Source: DASYLJ01 sp964432595 (GTDB lineage: Bacteria; Desulfobacterota; Binatia; DP-6). From it: a stretch of DNA of 64,000 nucleotides. Under the pieces are notes generated by a model. That model was given only the letters and a program-made list of their open reading frames with translations. It was not told the origin of the DNA and did not search any database. Location of the stretch: the NCBI GenBank assembly GCA_964432595.1, contig CAYSOF010000023.1:55332-119331 (forward strand), in the 5' to 3' direction. This document shows positions 53,741 through 62,514 of the stretch, piece by piece; positions within the stretch are counted from its first letter, which is position 1, and the number at the start of each line of letters is the position of its first letter. The translations under genes and the position numbers were made by a program.

Positions 53741-54343
53741 GTGACGGCGTCGGTCCTCAACACCAAGGTCCTGGTCCTCAATCGCTCGTTCCTGCCGGTC
53801 CACATCACCTCGGTCCGGCGGGCGCTGACGCTGCTCTACCAGGACATCGCCCGCGCCGTGGACAGCCAATACCGGACGTTCGACTTCGCGAGCTGGACGG
53901 ACCTCGTCGCCGAGGAGGAGTCGATCGGTCTGGTGAACCGGGCGATCCGCGTGCCGCGGGTCATCCTGCTGCTGGCCTACGATCGAGTGCCGCGCCGCCA
54001 CGTGCGCTTCAGCCGCTTCAACATCTACACGCGCGACCACAACCGCTGTCAGTACTGCGGCCGTCAGCTGCCGCGGGTCGAGCTGAACCTCGATCACGTC
54101 GTGCCGCGGTCGCAGGGCGGGACGTCGGTGTGGGAGAACGTCGTCTGCTCGTGCCTCAAGTGCAATCGCGTGAAGGGCGGGCGGACGCCGGCGCAGGCGG
54201 GGATGCGGCTCATCCGGCCGCCGTTCCGGCCGCAATGGACGCCGTTCATGGTGGAGGCCTTCAGCCCGCGCCGGCACAAGGAGTGGCTGCCGTTCCTGAG
54301 CGGCGTCGACATCGCGTATTGGAACACCGAACTCGAAGCATGA
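53741..54343 (+). CDS. HNH endonuclease domain protein
   Basis: A 200-residue protein of a widespread single-domain HNH family. VLVLNRSFLPVHITSVRRALTLLYQ is its usual N-terminus; the HNH module has CQYCG, LNLDHVVPRSQGG with the catalytic His, WENVVCSCLKCN and K/R-rich follow-up, so both zinc-type CxxC pairs are present. The family is found in many bacteria without mobile context and its DNA target is unknown. GTG 53741 was chosen because a TTG at 53702 falls in a likely -35 box. Upstream of smc by 42 bases. Confidence 0.82.
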   Translation: MTASVLNTKVLVLNRSFLPVHITSVRRALTLLYQDIARAVDSQYRTFDFASWTDLVAEEESIGLVNRAIRVPRVILLLAYDRVPRRHVRFSRFNIYTRDHNRCQYCGRQLPRVELNLDHVVPRSQGGTSVWENVVCSCLKCNRVKGGRTPAQAGMRLIRPPFRPQWTPFMVEAFSPRRHKEWLPFLSGVDIAYWNTELEA

Positions 54344-54385
54344 TCGAGACCGACCGCCCAGCGTGCGGCGGATGAGGGGACGCGG

Positions 54386-57300
54386 ATGCGGATCAAGCAG
54401 CTGGAGCTGAACGGCTTCAAGTCGTTCATGGAGCGCACGGTACTCGAGCTGCCACTCGGCGTGACGGCTATCGTCGGCCCGAACGGGTGCGGCAAGTCGA
54501 ACATCGTGGACGCGATCCGCTGGGTGCTGGGCGAGCAGAGCCCGAAGCACCTCCGCGGCGGCGCGATGGAGGACGTCATCTTCGCCGGCAACTCGGCGAA
54601 CGGCCCCCTCGGCATGGCCGAGGTGTCGTTGCTGATGGAGCGCAGCGAGGAGGACCTCCTGCGGGCCGCCAGCGAGTCGGCCGAAGACGGCGTCGAGAGC
54701 CCCGAGGCGCTGCCGCCGGAGCTGGCGCGCGTCACCGAGGTTCTCGTCACGCGGCGCTACTTCCGCTCCGGCGAGTCCGAGTACTTCATCAACAAGGTCC
54801 CGTGTCGGCTGAAGGACATCACGGAGCTCTTCCTCGGCACCGGCGTCGGGACGAAAGCCTATGCGATCATCGAGCAGGGCCGCGTCGAACAGCTCGTCAA
54901 CGCGAAGCCCGAGGACATGCGCCTCTTCATCGAGGAGGCGGCCGGGACGACGCGGTTCCGCGCGCGGAAGGTCGCGGCCGAGCGCAAGATGGAGCGGACG
55001 CGCGAGAACCTGCAGCGCGTCCAGGACATCGTCCGCGAGCTCGAGCGGCAGATGGGCTCGCTGCAGCGCCAGGCGCGGCGCGCCGAGGAGTACCATCGCA
55101 TCAAGGGAGAGCTGCGCGACCTCGACCTGCGCGTCATGGCGTCGCGGCGCCAGACGTGGTCCGCGGAGATGCAGCAGCTCGGCGAGCGCCTCGCCACGCT
55201 GCAGAACGAGGAGCGTGCGCTCCAGGAGCAGCTGCGCGCCAGTCAGAGCACCAGCGACGAGGCGCGGGCGCGCCGGCAGGCGAAAGAGAGCCGGTTGCGC
55301 GAGGTCGAGGGCCACGTCACGGAGGAGCGGCTCACCGCGGCCAATGCGACGTCTCGCATCCAGGCGCTCGGCGCGCGGCGGCGCGATCTCGATGCGCGGG
55401 CACAGGAGGCGGAGCGCGAGGCCGGGCACCTGCGCGCGCGCCTCGCGGGGCTCGTCGCCGAGGTGGCGGGGCTCGAGAGCACCGTCGAGCGCTTGCGCGG
55501 CGAGCAGGTGACGGCGGAAACGGAGCGCACGGCGGCCGAGACGATGCTGCGCGACCTGAGCAGCGCCGGCGCGCCCATCGAAGAGGCGGTCGAGGAGGCG
55601 AAGGACGCGCTCGTCGGCACCACCGCCGAGGAGACGCGGCTCCGCAACCTGACCGAGGCGCTGCGTCGTCGTCGGGACGAGATCGAAGGCCAGCGCCGGC
55701 AGCTCGAGGAAGAGCAACGCATCCTCGGCGAGCGGCTCGAGACGAACACGCATGATCGCGAGCAGGTGCGGCTGCGCTCGGTCGAGCTCGACGCGGAGCG
55801 CACGCGTGTCGACGCGGAGCACCGGCGGCTCGACGGCGAGCGACTGCGGCTCACCGACGACGAGTCGACGCGCGTCGCGGCGCACGAGGTCACTCGCGCG
55901 AATCTGACGCAGCTGCGCTCGCGGGCGGAGTCGCTGCGCGAGCTGCACGCGCGCTACGAGGGCTGCACGCGCGGCGTGGCGAGCCTGCTTGGCCGCGACG
56001 ACGTCGGTGGCGTGCTGCTGGCCGGGGTGCTGCGGGTCCCGGCGACGCTCGAGCGGGCCGTCGCGGCGGCCCTCGGCTCGCGCCTGAGCCACGTCGTCCT
56101 GCCGAACACGGGTGCGGCGCTCGACGCCATCCGCTGGCTGGGCGAGACCGGCGGCGGCAGCGCCACGGTCGTCCCCCACGATCCGGAGCGCCGCGCGACG
56201 GTGATCGTGCCCGCGGGACGCCGCCTGGTCGACGAGATCGAGGTCGACACGCCGCACTGGGCCCTGGCCGAGGCGTTGCTCGGGCAGGTCCTGCTGGCGA
56301 CCGATCTCGACGAGGCACTGCGCGTATGGCGCGATGCGCCGCAGCCGGTCACCGTCGTCACGCTGACCGGCGAGGCGATCGATCCGGTGGGCGCGATGAC
56401 CGGCGGTAGCGAGCCGCCGCTCGAGGAGACGCTGCTGGCGCGGGCACGCGAGCTGCGCGAGCTCGAGGTGGCGATCGGGGCGGCGGAGCAGACCGCGGAC
56501 GAAGAGGCGCGGGCGCTCGCCGACGTGCGCGCCCAGCTGGCCGACGTGCGCCAGGCGATCACCACCGCGGCCGATCGGCTGCAGGCGCTCCGACTGGAGC
56601 AGCTGGCGTCCGACAAGGACCGCGAGCGTCTCGAGGACGAACGGGGACGGATCGCCGCCGAGCTCGAAGTCGGCGCGCTGGAAGTGACCGGCCTCGTCGG
56701 CGCGGACGGGCAGGTCGTCGGCGAGCTCGCCGCGTTGGACGAGACGCGCGAGCAGGTTGCGACGCTGCTCGGAGAGCATCGCGAGGCGTTGGCGCGACGG
56801 CAGGAGGCGCTCGCGGCCTGGCGGACGCGGCATGCCGACGCCGAGGCGATTCGGACGCGCGCCGCGGTGGCGGCGGCGGAGGTGGTCGAGCGGCATCGCT
56901 CTGCGGAGGCGGAGCTGGGACGCTTCCGTGCCGGCATCGTGGAGCTCGAGGAGCGGGTCGGTACGGCCGAGCGTTCGGCCGCCGAGGCAGCGGCCGGAGC
57001 CGAGCAGGCAGGCGAGGAGGCGAGCGCGGCCGAGGCGACGCGGGCCGCGGCGGAGGCGCAGATCGCCGTCCTCGGCACGGAGCGCGATCAGCTCGTCGCC
57101 GAGGTGGCGGCGGCGGAGGCCGAGCTCACCGCCGACGAGCGCGCGCAGCGTGCGGCACACGAGCGGCTCGATGGCGTGCGCCGGGAGGCGAGCGACGTGG
57201 AGATCGTCCTCACCGAGCGCCGGATCGGCATCGAGCAGCTCGGCGAGCGGTTGGCCGAGCGCTACGATCTCGGCATCGAGGCGCTCGACGAGGTGACGGT

Positions 57301-57970
57301 GACGACCGACGGGCCGGTCGAGGAGGACGCGGTACGCGTCGAGGAGCTGCGCGCGCGTCTCGTCCGGCTCGGCGACGTGAACCCGGCTGCGATGAGCGAG
57401 CTCGAGGAGATTCGCGGCCGCCATGAGTTCCTGGTGGCGCAGCGCGCGGACCTCGAGAACTCGCTCGACGACCTCAAGCAGACGATCGGCAAGCTCACGC
57501 GCACGTCGCGCCAGCGCTTCGACGAGACGTTCACGGCGGCGAACACGAAGCTGGCCGAGGTGTTCCCGAAGGTGTTTCCGTCGGGTACCGCGCAGCTCGA
57601 GCTGGTTCCCAACGAGGAGGGGGGCGATCCGGGCATCGAGATCGTCGTGCAGCTCTCCGGGAAGAAGCTGCAGAAGCTCAGCCTGTTGTCCGGCGGTGAG
57701 AAGGCGCTGACCGCCACCGCGCTGGTCTTCTCGCTGTTCCTGATCCGGCCGACCCCGTTCTGCCTCCTCGACGAGGTGGACGCCCCGCTCGACGAGGCGA
57801 ACATCGGACGCTTCAACGCGCTCGTCGCCGAGATGGCGCGGGAGTCGCAGTTCGTGCTGATCACCCACAACCGTCGAACGATGGAAGTCGCCGGCACGCT
57901 CTACGGCATCACGATGGAGCAGGCGGGGGTGTCGAAGGTGGTGTCCGTGCGACTGAGCGAGGCCGCATAG
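54386..57970 (+). CDS. smc: Chromosome segregation protein SMC
   Basis: A 1194-residue condensin ATPase. GPNGCGKSNIVDAIRWVLGE (from ~31) is Walker A in the head, long Glu/Arg/Ala coiled coils run on both sides of a hinge at roughly 520-680 (GCTRGVASLLGRDDVGG onwards), and the closing head half has LLSGGEKALTATAL (near 1100) and LLDEVDAPLDEANIGRF (near 1127). Length and layout are normal. The ScpA and ScpB partners are not in the window. Its last bases overlap the presumed reading frame of ftsY. Confidence 0.97.
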   Translation: MRIKQLELNGFKSFMERTVLELPLGVTAIVGPNGCGKSNIVDAIRWVLGEQSPKHLRGGAMEDVIFAGNSANGPLGMAEVSLLMERSEEDLLRAASESAEDGVESPEALPPELARVTEVLVTRRYFRSGESEYFINKVPCRLKDITELFLGTGVGTKAYAIIEQGRVEQLVNAKPEDMRLFIEEAAGTTRFRARKVAAERKMERTRENLQRVQDIVRELERQMGSLQRQARRAEEYHRIKGELRDLDLRVMASRRQTWSAEMQQLGERLATLQNEERALQEQLRASQSTSDEARARRQAKESRLREVEGHVTEERLTAANATSRIQALGARRRDLDARAQEAEREAGHLRARLAGLVAEVAGLESTVERLRGEQVTAETERTAAETMLRDLSSAGAPIEEAVEEAKDALVGTTAEETRLRNLTEALRRRRDEIEGQRRQLEEEQRILGERLETNTHDREQVRLRSVELDAERTRVDAEHRRLDGERLRLTDDESTRVAAHEVTRANLTQLRSRAESLRELHARYEGCTRGVASLLGRDDVGGVLLAGVLRVPATLERAVAAALGSRLSHVVLPNTGAALDAIRWLGETGGGSATVVPHDPERRATVIVPAGRRLVDEIEVDTPHWALAEALLGQVLLATDLDEALRVWRDAPQPVTVVTLTGEAIDPVGAMTGGSEPPLEETLLARARELRELEVAIGAAEQTADEEARALADVRAQLADVRQAITTAADRLQALRLEQLASDKDRERLEDERGRIAAELEVGALEVTGLVGADGQVVGELAALDETREQVATLLGEHREALARRQEALAAWRTRHADAEAIRTRAAVAAAEVVERHRSAEAELGRFRAGIVELEERVGTAERSAAEAAAGAEQAGEEASAAEATRAAAEAQIAVLGTERDQLVAEVAAAEAELTADERAQRAAHERLDGVRREASDVEIVLTERRIGIEQLGERLAERYDLGIEALDEVTVTTDGPVEEDAVRVEELRARLVRLGDVNPAAMSELEEIRGRHEFLVAQRADLENSLDDLKQTIGKLTRTSRQRFDETFTAANTKLAEVFPKVFPSGTAQLELVPNEEGGDPGIEIVVQLSGKKLQKLSLLSGGEKALTATALVFSLFLIRPTPFCLLDEVDAPLDEANIGRFNALVAEMARESQFVLITHNRRTMEVAGTLYGITMEQAGVSKVVSVRLSEAA

Positions 57971-57981
57971 ACGTCTCGACC

Positions 57982-59019
57982 ATACCGCCGTGGGCCCTCG
58001 CTGCGGCCGTCGGCGCGCTGCTCGTCCTCGTCGCGGCGATCGTCCTGCTGCGCCGGCGCGGGCGGGCGGCCGCCGTCGCGGACGCGGGCGCTCCGGTCTC
58101 CGCGGCGGAGCGTCTTCGGCGCGGTCTGCTCGCGACGCGCGATCGCCTGCGCTCGCAGATCGACGCGGCGCTCGGGCAGGGGCCGCGTCCACTCGACGTC
58201 GTCCTCGCCGACCTGGAGGAGGCGCTGATCGGCGCCGACGTGGGCGTGAAGACCACGGGGGTGCTCATCGAGGACGTGCGCGGGCGGATCCGCGGCGACG
58301 TCGAGAGCACGGCGATCCGCGAGGCGCTGCGCTCCGCCGTCGAGGCGATGGTTCCGGCGGAAGACATCCCGCCCGTTTCGGCTCATCCCTGGGTCGTCCT
58401 CGTGACCGGGGTGAACGGCGTGGGCAAGACCACGACGATCGGAAAGCTGGCTGCGCTGCATGCGGCCCAGGGCCGCAAGGTGCTGCTGATCGCGGGGGAT
58501 ACGTTTCGGGCGGCGGCCATCGATCAGCTGGCCATCTGGGCCGAGCGGGCAGGCGCCGACATCGTCCAGCATCGTCCCGGGGCCGACCCGTCGGCGGTCG
58601 TCTACGACGGCATGAAGGCCGCGCTCGCGCGGAACGTGGACGTCGTGCTCATCGATACGGCGGGTCGTCTGCATACGCGCACGCCGCTCATGGAGGAGCT
58701 GCGGAAGGTGCGGCGGGTGATTGCAAACGAGGTACCGGGCGCGCCGCACGAGACGCTGCTCGTGCTGGATGCCACGACCGGCCAGAACGCGCTCAGCCAG
58801 GCACGCAGCTTCCAGGAGGCGGTCGAGGTCACGGGCGTCGTCCTGACGAAGCTCGACGGCACCGCCCGCGGCGGCGTGGTCGTGCCCCTGCGTCACGAGC
58901 TCGGCCTGCCGGTGCGCTACGTCGGTGTCGGCGAGGCGGTCGACGACCTGCGGCCGTTCGACGCTCGGGTCTTCACGCGCACGCTGTTCGCCGCGGATGC
59001 GGGGGAGGTTTCGACATGA
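57982..59019 (+). CDS. ftsY: Signal recognition particle receptor FtsY, membrane-anchored, non-canonical start
   Basis: SRP receptor GTPase of about 345 residues. The NG domain is complete: LADLEEALIGADVGVKTT (N domain), VTGVNGVGKTTTIGKLA (G1), DTFRAAAIDQLAIWAERAGAD, DTAGRLHTRTPL and TKLDGTARGG. Upstream the same frame codes a hydrophobic helix, PPWALAAAVGALLVLVAAIV followed by LLRRRGR, then the start of the N domain, so translation must begin before 58000. Yet no ATG, GTG or TTG exists in this frame between the stop at 57697 and GTG 58240, which would delete most of the N domain. ATA 57982 or ATA 57967 (overlapping the smc TAG) are the nearest candidates; a sequence error is possible. Confidence 0.85.
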   Translation: MPPWALAAAVGALLVLVAAIVLLRRRGRAAAVADAGAPVSAAERLRRGLLATRDRLRSQIDAALGQGPRPLDVVLADLEEALIGADVGVKTTGVLIEDVRGRIRGDVESTAIREALRSAVEAMVPAEDIPPVSAHPWVVLVTGVNGVGKTTTIGKLAALHAAQGRKVLLIAGDTFRAAAIDQLAIWAERAGADIVQHRPGADPSAVVYDGMKAALARNVDVVLIDTAGRLHTRTPLMEELRKVRRVIANEVPGAPHETLLVLDATTGQNALSQARSFQEAVEVTGVVLTKLDGTARGGVVVPLRHELGLPVRYVGVGEAVDDLRPFDARVFTRTLFAADAGEVST

Positions 59020-59198
59020 CGACCGATCGGACCGAGCCCGGGGACCCTGCCGGATCGCTCGAGCACCGGCTTCGCGTCGCCGAGGAGCTGTGCGCCGTCC
59101 TGCGGCATCGCATCGACGCTCTGGAACGCGAGCGCGAGACCGTTCGTGCACGGCTCGAGGGTATCCTCACGCTGCTCGACGGCATCGCCACCCCCTGA
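59016..59198 (+). CDS. Small coiled-coil protein, ZapB-like
   Basis: A 60-residue acidic/basic heptad-rich protein: LEHRLRVAEELCAVLRHRIDALERERETVRARLEGILTLLDGI is one coiled coil. ATG overlaps the ftsY stop. The VRARLEGILTLLDG-type end is reminiscent of the short ZapB-like proteins that precede zapA in related genomes; here no zapA follows. Function is inferred from size, coil and place beside smc/ftsY. Confidence 0.6.
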   Translation: MTTDRTEPGDPAGSLEHRLRVAEELCAVLRHRIDALERERETVRARLEGILTLLDGIATP

Positions 59199-59204
59199 AT
59201 TTCG

Positions 59205-59233
59205 TTGCAGACCGGGGGGCGTTCCACTAGAGT
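59205..59233 (+). promoter_or_regulatory. Strong candidate promoter in the ftsY-ygfA gap
   Basis: TTGCAG (59205-59210) and TAGAGT (59228-59233) are 17 bases apart. The expected start near 59240 lies about 300 bases before the next coding region, so it would serve a long leader or a separate RNA. Confidence 0.55.
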
Positions 59234-59239
59234 CCGCGC

Positions 59240-59480
59240 CATTCTCGCTTGACTGCGACGCTGGGTTAGGTGCGTCGAGTCACGCGTTCATCGGTTTTGG
59301 AGGACCTACGACTCGTGACACTCCGGTCCAGACCGGGTGCAGTGACCCGACGGGGAAACGGACGAGGTGGGGTGGTACCAGCGCAGCTGTCGCTCACGGA
59401 TGACGTGGAGCGTGTTCTCATGGAACGAAGGACCGGACGGGGCCGCCCCCGTCGCACCGATGGCGGGATGCATCCCGTGA
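59240..59480 (+). ncRNA. Structured RNA candidate (6S RNA by position)
   Basis: The 348 bases between the ZapB-like gene and 5-formyl-THF cyclo-ligase hold no convincing coding frame but several stems: GACT/CGACGC pairing at 59250-59281, CCGGTC-CA-GACCGG near 59323-59336, a longer-range CCGGTCC/GGACCGG pairing (59323 with ~59429), and GACGGGG/CCCCGTC (59436-59453). In many proteobacteria the 6S RNA gene ssrS lies between zapA and ygfA, as here. I cannot confirm the 6S fold, so the boundaries are approximate. Confidence 0.4.
59464..59477. repeat. Perfect 14-bp palindrome
   Basis: CGGGATGCATCCCG is a perfect inverted repeat in the ssrS-like gap, 70 bases before the cyclo-ligase start. It may be an operator or the end of the RNA structure. 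Confidence 0.5.
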
Positions 59481-59546
59481 CGAACAGCCGCAGCAGGACC
59501 AGTACCCGATAGATCTCGCTGTTTTCCCCCGGTGCGACGATCGGCA

Positions 59547-60155
59547 ATGGGGGAAGATCCGCGATTGGCCAAGAGCGCGCTCCGACGCGCACTCCTCCAG
59601 GCCCGACGTGCTCTGCCGGATGCGGAGCGCACCCGGCTCGCCGCCGGGGTGTGCGCGCGGCTCATCCGTCTGAGCGTGGTCATGCAGGCGCGTCACCTCG
59701 GGTCGTATGCCGCCATCGGCGGCGAGGTCGACCCCGCTCCGGCCGTCGAGCTGGTCCGCTCGCTGGGGGCCACGACGTACTACCCGTCGGGTGATCCCGG
59801 GGCGCTGCGTCTGCAGGCGGCGGCCCGACACGAGCTGGTGCCTGGGCCGCATGGCGTTCCCGTCCCGGTCGACGGTGCGGGGCTCGACGCAGCGGCACCT
59901 GCGACGGTGGTCCTCGTCCCCGGCGTCGGGTTCACGCCCGACGGCCGACGGCTCGGACGCGGCGCGGGCGAATACGATCGTCTCTTGATCCGCTATCCGG
60001 CGGCCCTTCGCATCGGCATCGCGTGCGAGATGCAGCTGGTCCCCGCGCTCCCCGACGAGCCGTGGGATCAACGCGTGCATCTCGTCGTCACCGAGGCGCG
60101 GCTGTTCGCCAGCCAGGGCTCGCCGGCTCACCCATCCAAGGAGAATCACCCATGA
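59547..60155 (+). CDS. ygfA: 5-formyltetrahydrofolate cyclo-ligase
   Basis: A 202-residue enzyme converting 5-formyl-THF to 5,10-methenyl-THF with ATP. The N-terminal KSALRRALLQARRALP region, GSYAAIGGEVDPAP with a substrate-contacting Glu, VLVPGVGFTPDGRRLGRGAGEYDRLL (the GxGxGxYDR-type ATP loop) and the DEPWDQRVHLVVTE end are conserved. ATG 59547 was preferred to GTG 59532; neither has a clear ribosome site. It overlaps rny by four bases and complements the one-carbon genes folD and gcv. Confidence 0.92.
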   Translation: MGEDPRLAKSALRRALLQARRALPDAERTRLAAGVCARLIRLSVVMQARHLGSYAAIGGEVDPAPAVELVRSLGATTYYPSGDPGALRLQAAARHELVPGPHGVPVPVDGAGLDAAAPATVVLVPGVGFTPDGRRLGRGAGEYDRLLIRYPAALRIGIACEMQLVPALPDEPWDQRVHLVVTEARLFASQGSPAHPSKENHP

Positions 60156-61723
60156 ACACACTCGTCGCCGTCGGCGCTGCTCTGGCGGGCGCGCTGATCG
60201 GGGCTCTCGTCGTCATCTTCCTGGACCGCGCCCGGCGCGGTCGCAATGCGCAGATCGAGGCTGCATCTCAGGAGACCGCTGCCCGCATCGTCGACGAGGC
60301 GCGGAAGGAGGCCGAGACCGCACGCAAGGAGGCAGAGCTTCGGGCCAAGGACGTCCTGATCCAGGCGAAGGCGGAAGCGGAGCGGGATGCGCGAGAGCAG
60401 CGGCGCGAGCTCACCGCGATGGAGAAGCGCGTCGCCCAGAAGGAGGAGACGGTCGACCGCAAGATCGACGGGCTGGCGCAGCGCGAATCGGGGCTCGCCA
60501 AGCGGGAGGAGGCCTGCAAGCGGGTGGAGGAAACCGTCGAGGCGCGGCGGGCCGAAGCGCAGGCGCTCGTCGATACGGTGCGGCGGAAGCTGGAGGAGAC
60601 GGCGGGCTTGACGCGCGAGGAAGCCAAGCAGGCGCTGGTCGACCAGATGACCGAGGAGGCGCGAGGCGAAGCGGCGAAGCACATCCGTCAGATCGAGGCG
60701 GAGGCGCGGGAAGAGTCCGACCGGCGTGCGAAGAAGATCGTATCGATCGCGATCGAGCGGCTGTCCGGGGAGTTCGTCGCGGAGCGGACGGTGTCGGTCG
60801 TCACGCTGCCGAACGACGAGATGAAGGGCCGCATCATCGGCCGCGAGGGGCGCAACATCCGGGCCATCGAGGCGGCTACCGGCGTCGACCTCATCATCGA
60901 CGACACGCCCGAAGCGGTCGTCATCTCGTGCCACAACCCGATCCGTCGCGAGCTGGCGCGCCTCGCGCTCGATCGGCTCATCTCGGACGGGCGCATCCAT
61001 CCCGGGCGCATCGAAGAGGTGGTGCGCAAGGCGGAGCAGGAGCTCGACGAGTCGATCCGCGAGGCGGGGCAGCGTGCCGTCATCGAGCTGGGCGTCCACG
61101 GCATCCACCAGGAGCTGGTGCGCCTCGTCGGCATGCTCAAGTACCGCTACAGCTACGCGCAGAATGTCCTCATGCACTCGATCGAGACGGCGTTCATCGC
61201 GGGCGCCCTGGCGGCCGAGCTCGGTCTGAACGTGAAGCAGGCGCGGCGGGCCGGTCTGCTGCACGACATCGGCAAGGCGCTGACGCACGAGGTCGAGGGG
61301 TCGCACGCCATCGTCGGTGGCGAGATCGCGCGCAAGTACGGCGAGTCGTCGAAGATCGTGAACGCGATCGCCGCACATCACGAAGAGGTGAAGGCGGAGA
61401 CGATCCTGGCGCCCCTGGTCGACGCGGCCGACGCGCTCTCCGGCGCGCGGCCGGGCGCGCGACGGGAAGTGCTCGAGAGCTACGCGAAGCGGCTCGAGGA
61501 CCTGGAGCGCATCAGCAACTCGTTCAAGGGCGTCGAGCGCTCGTTCGCGGTCCAGGCGGGCCGCGAGATCCGCATCATCGTGGACCCGGGGACGGTCCCG
61601 GACGATCAGGCGGCATTGCTCGCGCGCGACGTCGCGCGCAAGATCGAGCAGGAGATGACATATCCTGGGCAGATACGCGTCACCGTCATCCGGGAGACGC
61701 GGGCCAGCGAGATCGCGCACTGA
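60152..61723 (+). CDS. rny: Ribonuclease Y
   Basis: A 523-residue membrane-bound endoribonuclease. One N-terminal helix (LVAVGAALAGALIGALVVIFL), a long Glu/Lys/Arg coiled coil (~30-200), a KH domain with MKGRIIGREGRNIRAIEAATGVDLIIDDTP, and an HD domain with AGLLHDIGKAL (near 370) and AIAAHHEEV. AAGGAGA at 60138-60144 precedes ATG 60152. It starts mRNA decay and usually works at the inner membrane. Confidence 0.97.
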   Translation: MNTLVAVGAALAGALIGALVVIFLDRARRGRNAQIEAASQETAARIVDEARKEAETARKEAELRAKDVLIQAKAEAERDAREQRRELTAMEKRVAQKEETVDRKIDGLAQRESGLAKREEACKRVEETVEARRAEAQALVDTVRRKLEETAGLTREEAKQALVDQMTEEARGEAAKHIRQIEAEAREESDRRAKKIVSIAIERLSGEFVAERTVSVVTLPNDEMKGRIIGREGRNIRAIEAATGVDLIIDDTPEAVVISCHNPIRRELARLALDRLISDGRIHPGRIEEVVRKAEQELDESIREAGQRAVIELGVHGIHQELVRLVGMLKYRYSYAQNVLMHSIETAFIAGALAAELGLNVKQARRAGLLHDIGKALTHEVEGSHAIVGGEIARKYGESSKIVNAIAAHHEEVKAETILAPLVDAADALSGARPGARREVLESYAKRLEDLERISNSFKGVERSFAVQAGREIRIIVDPGTVPDDQAALLARDVARKIEQEMTYPGQIRVTVIRETRASEIAH

Positions 61724-61725
61724 CC

Positions 61726-62514
61726 ATGCGGCTGCTGTTCCTCGGGGATGTCGTCGGACGTCCCGGACGTCGCGCCGTCGCGACGGTCTTGAAGCGGATG
61801 CTGGCGGCACGCGAGGTCGATTTCGTGATCGCCAATTGTGAGAATGCGTCGGGCGGGAAGGGGATCAATCCGCGCGGGGCGGAAGAGCTCCGGGATGCGG
61901 GCGTCGACGTGCTCACGACGGGCAACCACGTGTGGAACAATCGGGAGATCGTGCCGTACATCAAGGAGAACGGACGGCTGATCCGTCCGCTGAACTTTCC
62001 GCCCGGCGTGCCGGGCGCCGGCTGGACGGTGCGGACGGCGCGACGATCGTCGGTGCGGGTCGGCGTCGTCAACCTGATCGGTCGCGTGTTCATGGGGCCG
62101 GCGGACTGCCCGTTCCGGGCCGTCGAGGCGGTGCTGCCGGAGGTGCGGAGCCAGTCGGACGTCGTCATCGTCGACATGCACGGCGAGGCGACGTCGGAGA
62201 AGGTGGGGATGGGGCGCTTTCTCGACGGTCGCGTGTCGGCCGTGCTGGGCAGCCATACCCACGTCCAGACGGCGGACGAGCAGGTGCTGCCGGGCGGGAC
62301 GGCCCACCTGACCGATGCGGGCATGTGCGGGCCCGAGGAGTCGATCCTCGGTGTCCGCGTGGATCGGGTCCTCGGGCGGTTTCTCGATCAGATGCCGGCG
62401 CGGTTCGACGTCGCGGACGGCGCGGTCCTGGTGCAGGGCGCCGTCGTCGATGTCGACGAGCAGACCGGGCACGCGCGATCGATCGTGCGTGTGCGTGAAC
62501 GGGTCGAGTCGTGA
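61726..62514 (+). CDS. ymdB: YmdB family metallophosphoesterase
   Basis: A 262-residue protein. LFLGDVVGRPGRRAV, IANCENASGGKGI, TTGNHVWNNREI, IVDMHGEATSEKVG and GSHTHVQTADE give the full dimetal site of the TIGR00282 family, described in Bacillus as a cyclic-nucleotide phosphodiesterase (YmdB). It follows rny by two bases, as in most bacteria. Natural substrate here is unproven. Confidence 0.93.
   Translation: MRLLFLGDVVGRPGRRAVATVLKRMLAAREVDFVIANCENASGGKGINPRGAEELRDAGVDVLTTGNHVWNNREIVPYIKENGRLIRPLNFPPGVPGAGWTVRTARRSSVRVGVVNLIGRVFMGPADCPFRAVEAVLPEVRSQSDVVIVDMHGEATSEKVGMGRFLDGRVSAVLGSHTHVQTADEQVLPGGTAHLTDAGMCGPEESILGVRVDRVLGRFLDQMPARFDVADGAVLVQGAVVDVDEQTGHARSIVRVRERVES

Noticed and set aside
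53645..58192. Open frame of about 1515 codons on the minus strand opposite smc and the HNH gene
   Set aside because: Its translation is a low-complexity Arg/Ala/Leu/Asp mix with no domain motif, as expected from GC-rich codon bias. The plus strand holds complete, motif-bearing smc and HNH genes.
59369..59384. GGGTGGTACCAGCG-like T-box signature
   Set aside because: It resembles the T-box core but lacks the CGCG end, and no stem I or specifier loop is evident. The downstream gene is not a synthetase or amino acid gene.
59270..59512. Short plus-strand frame in the gap before ygfA
   Set aside because: About 80 codons of Arg-rich sequence with no ribosome site or recognisable domain; strong stems in the same bases favour RNA structure.
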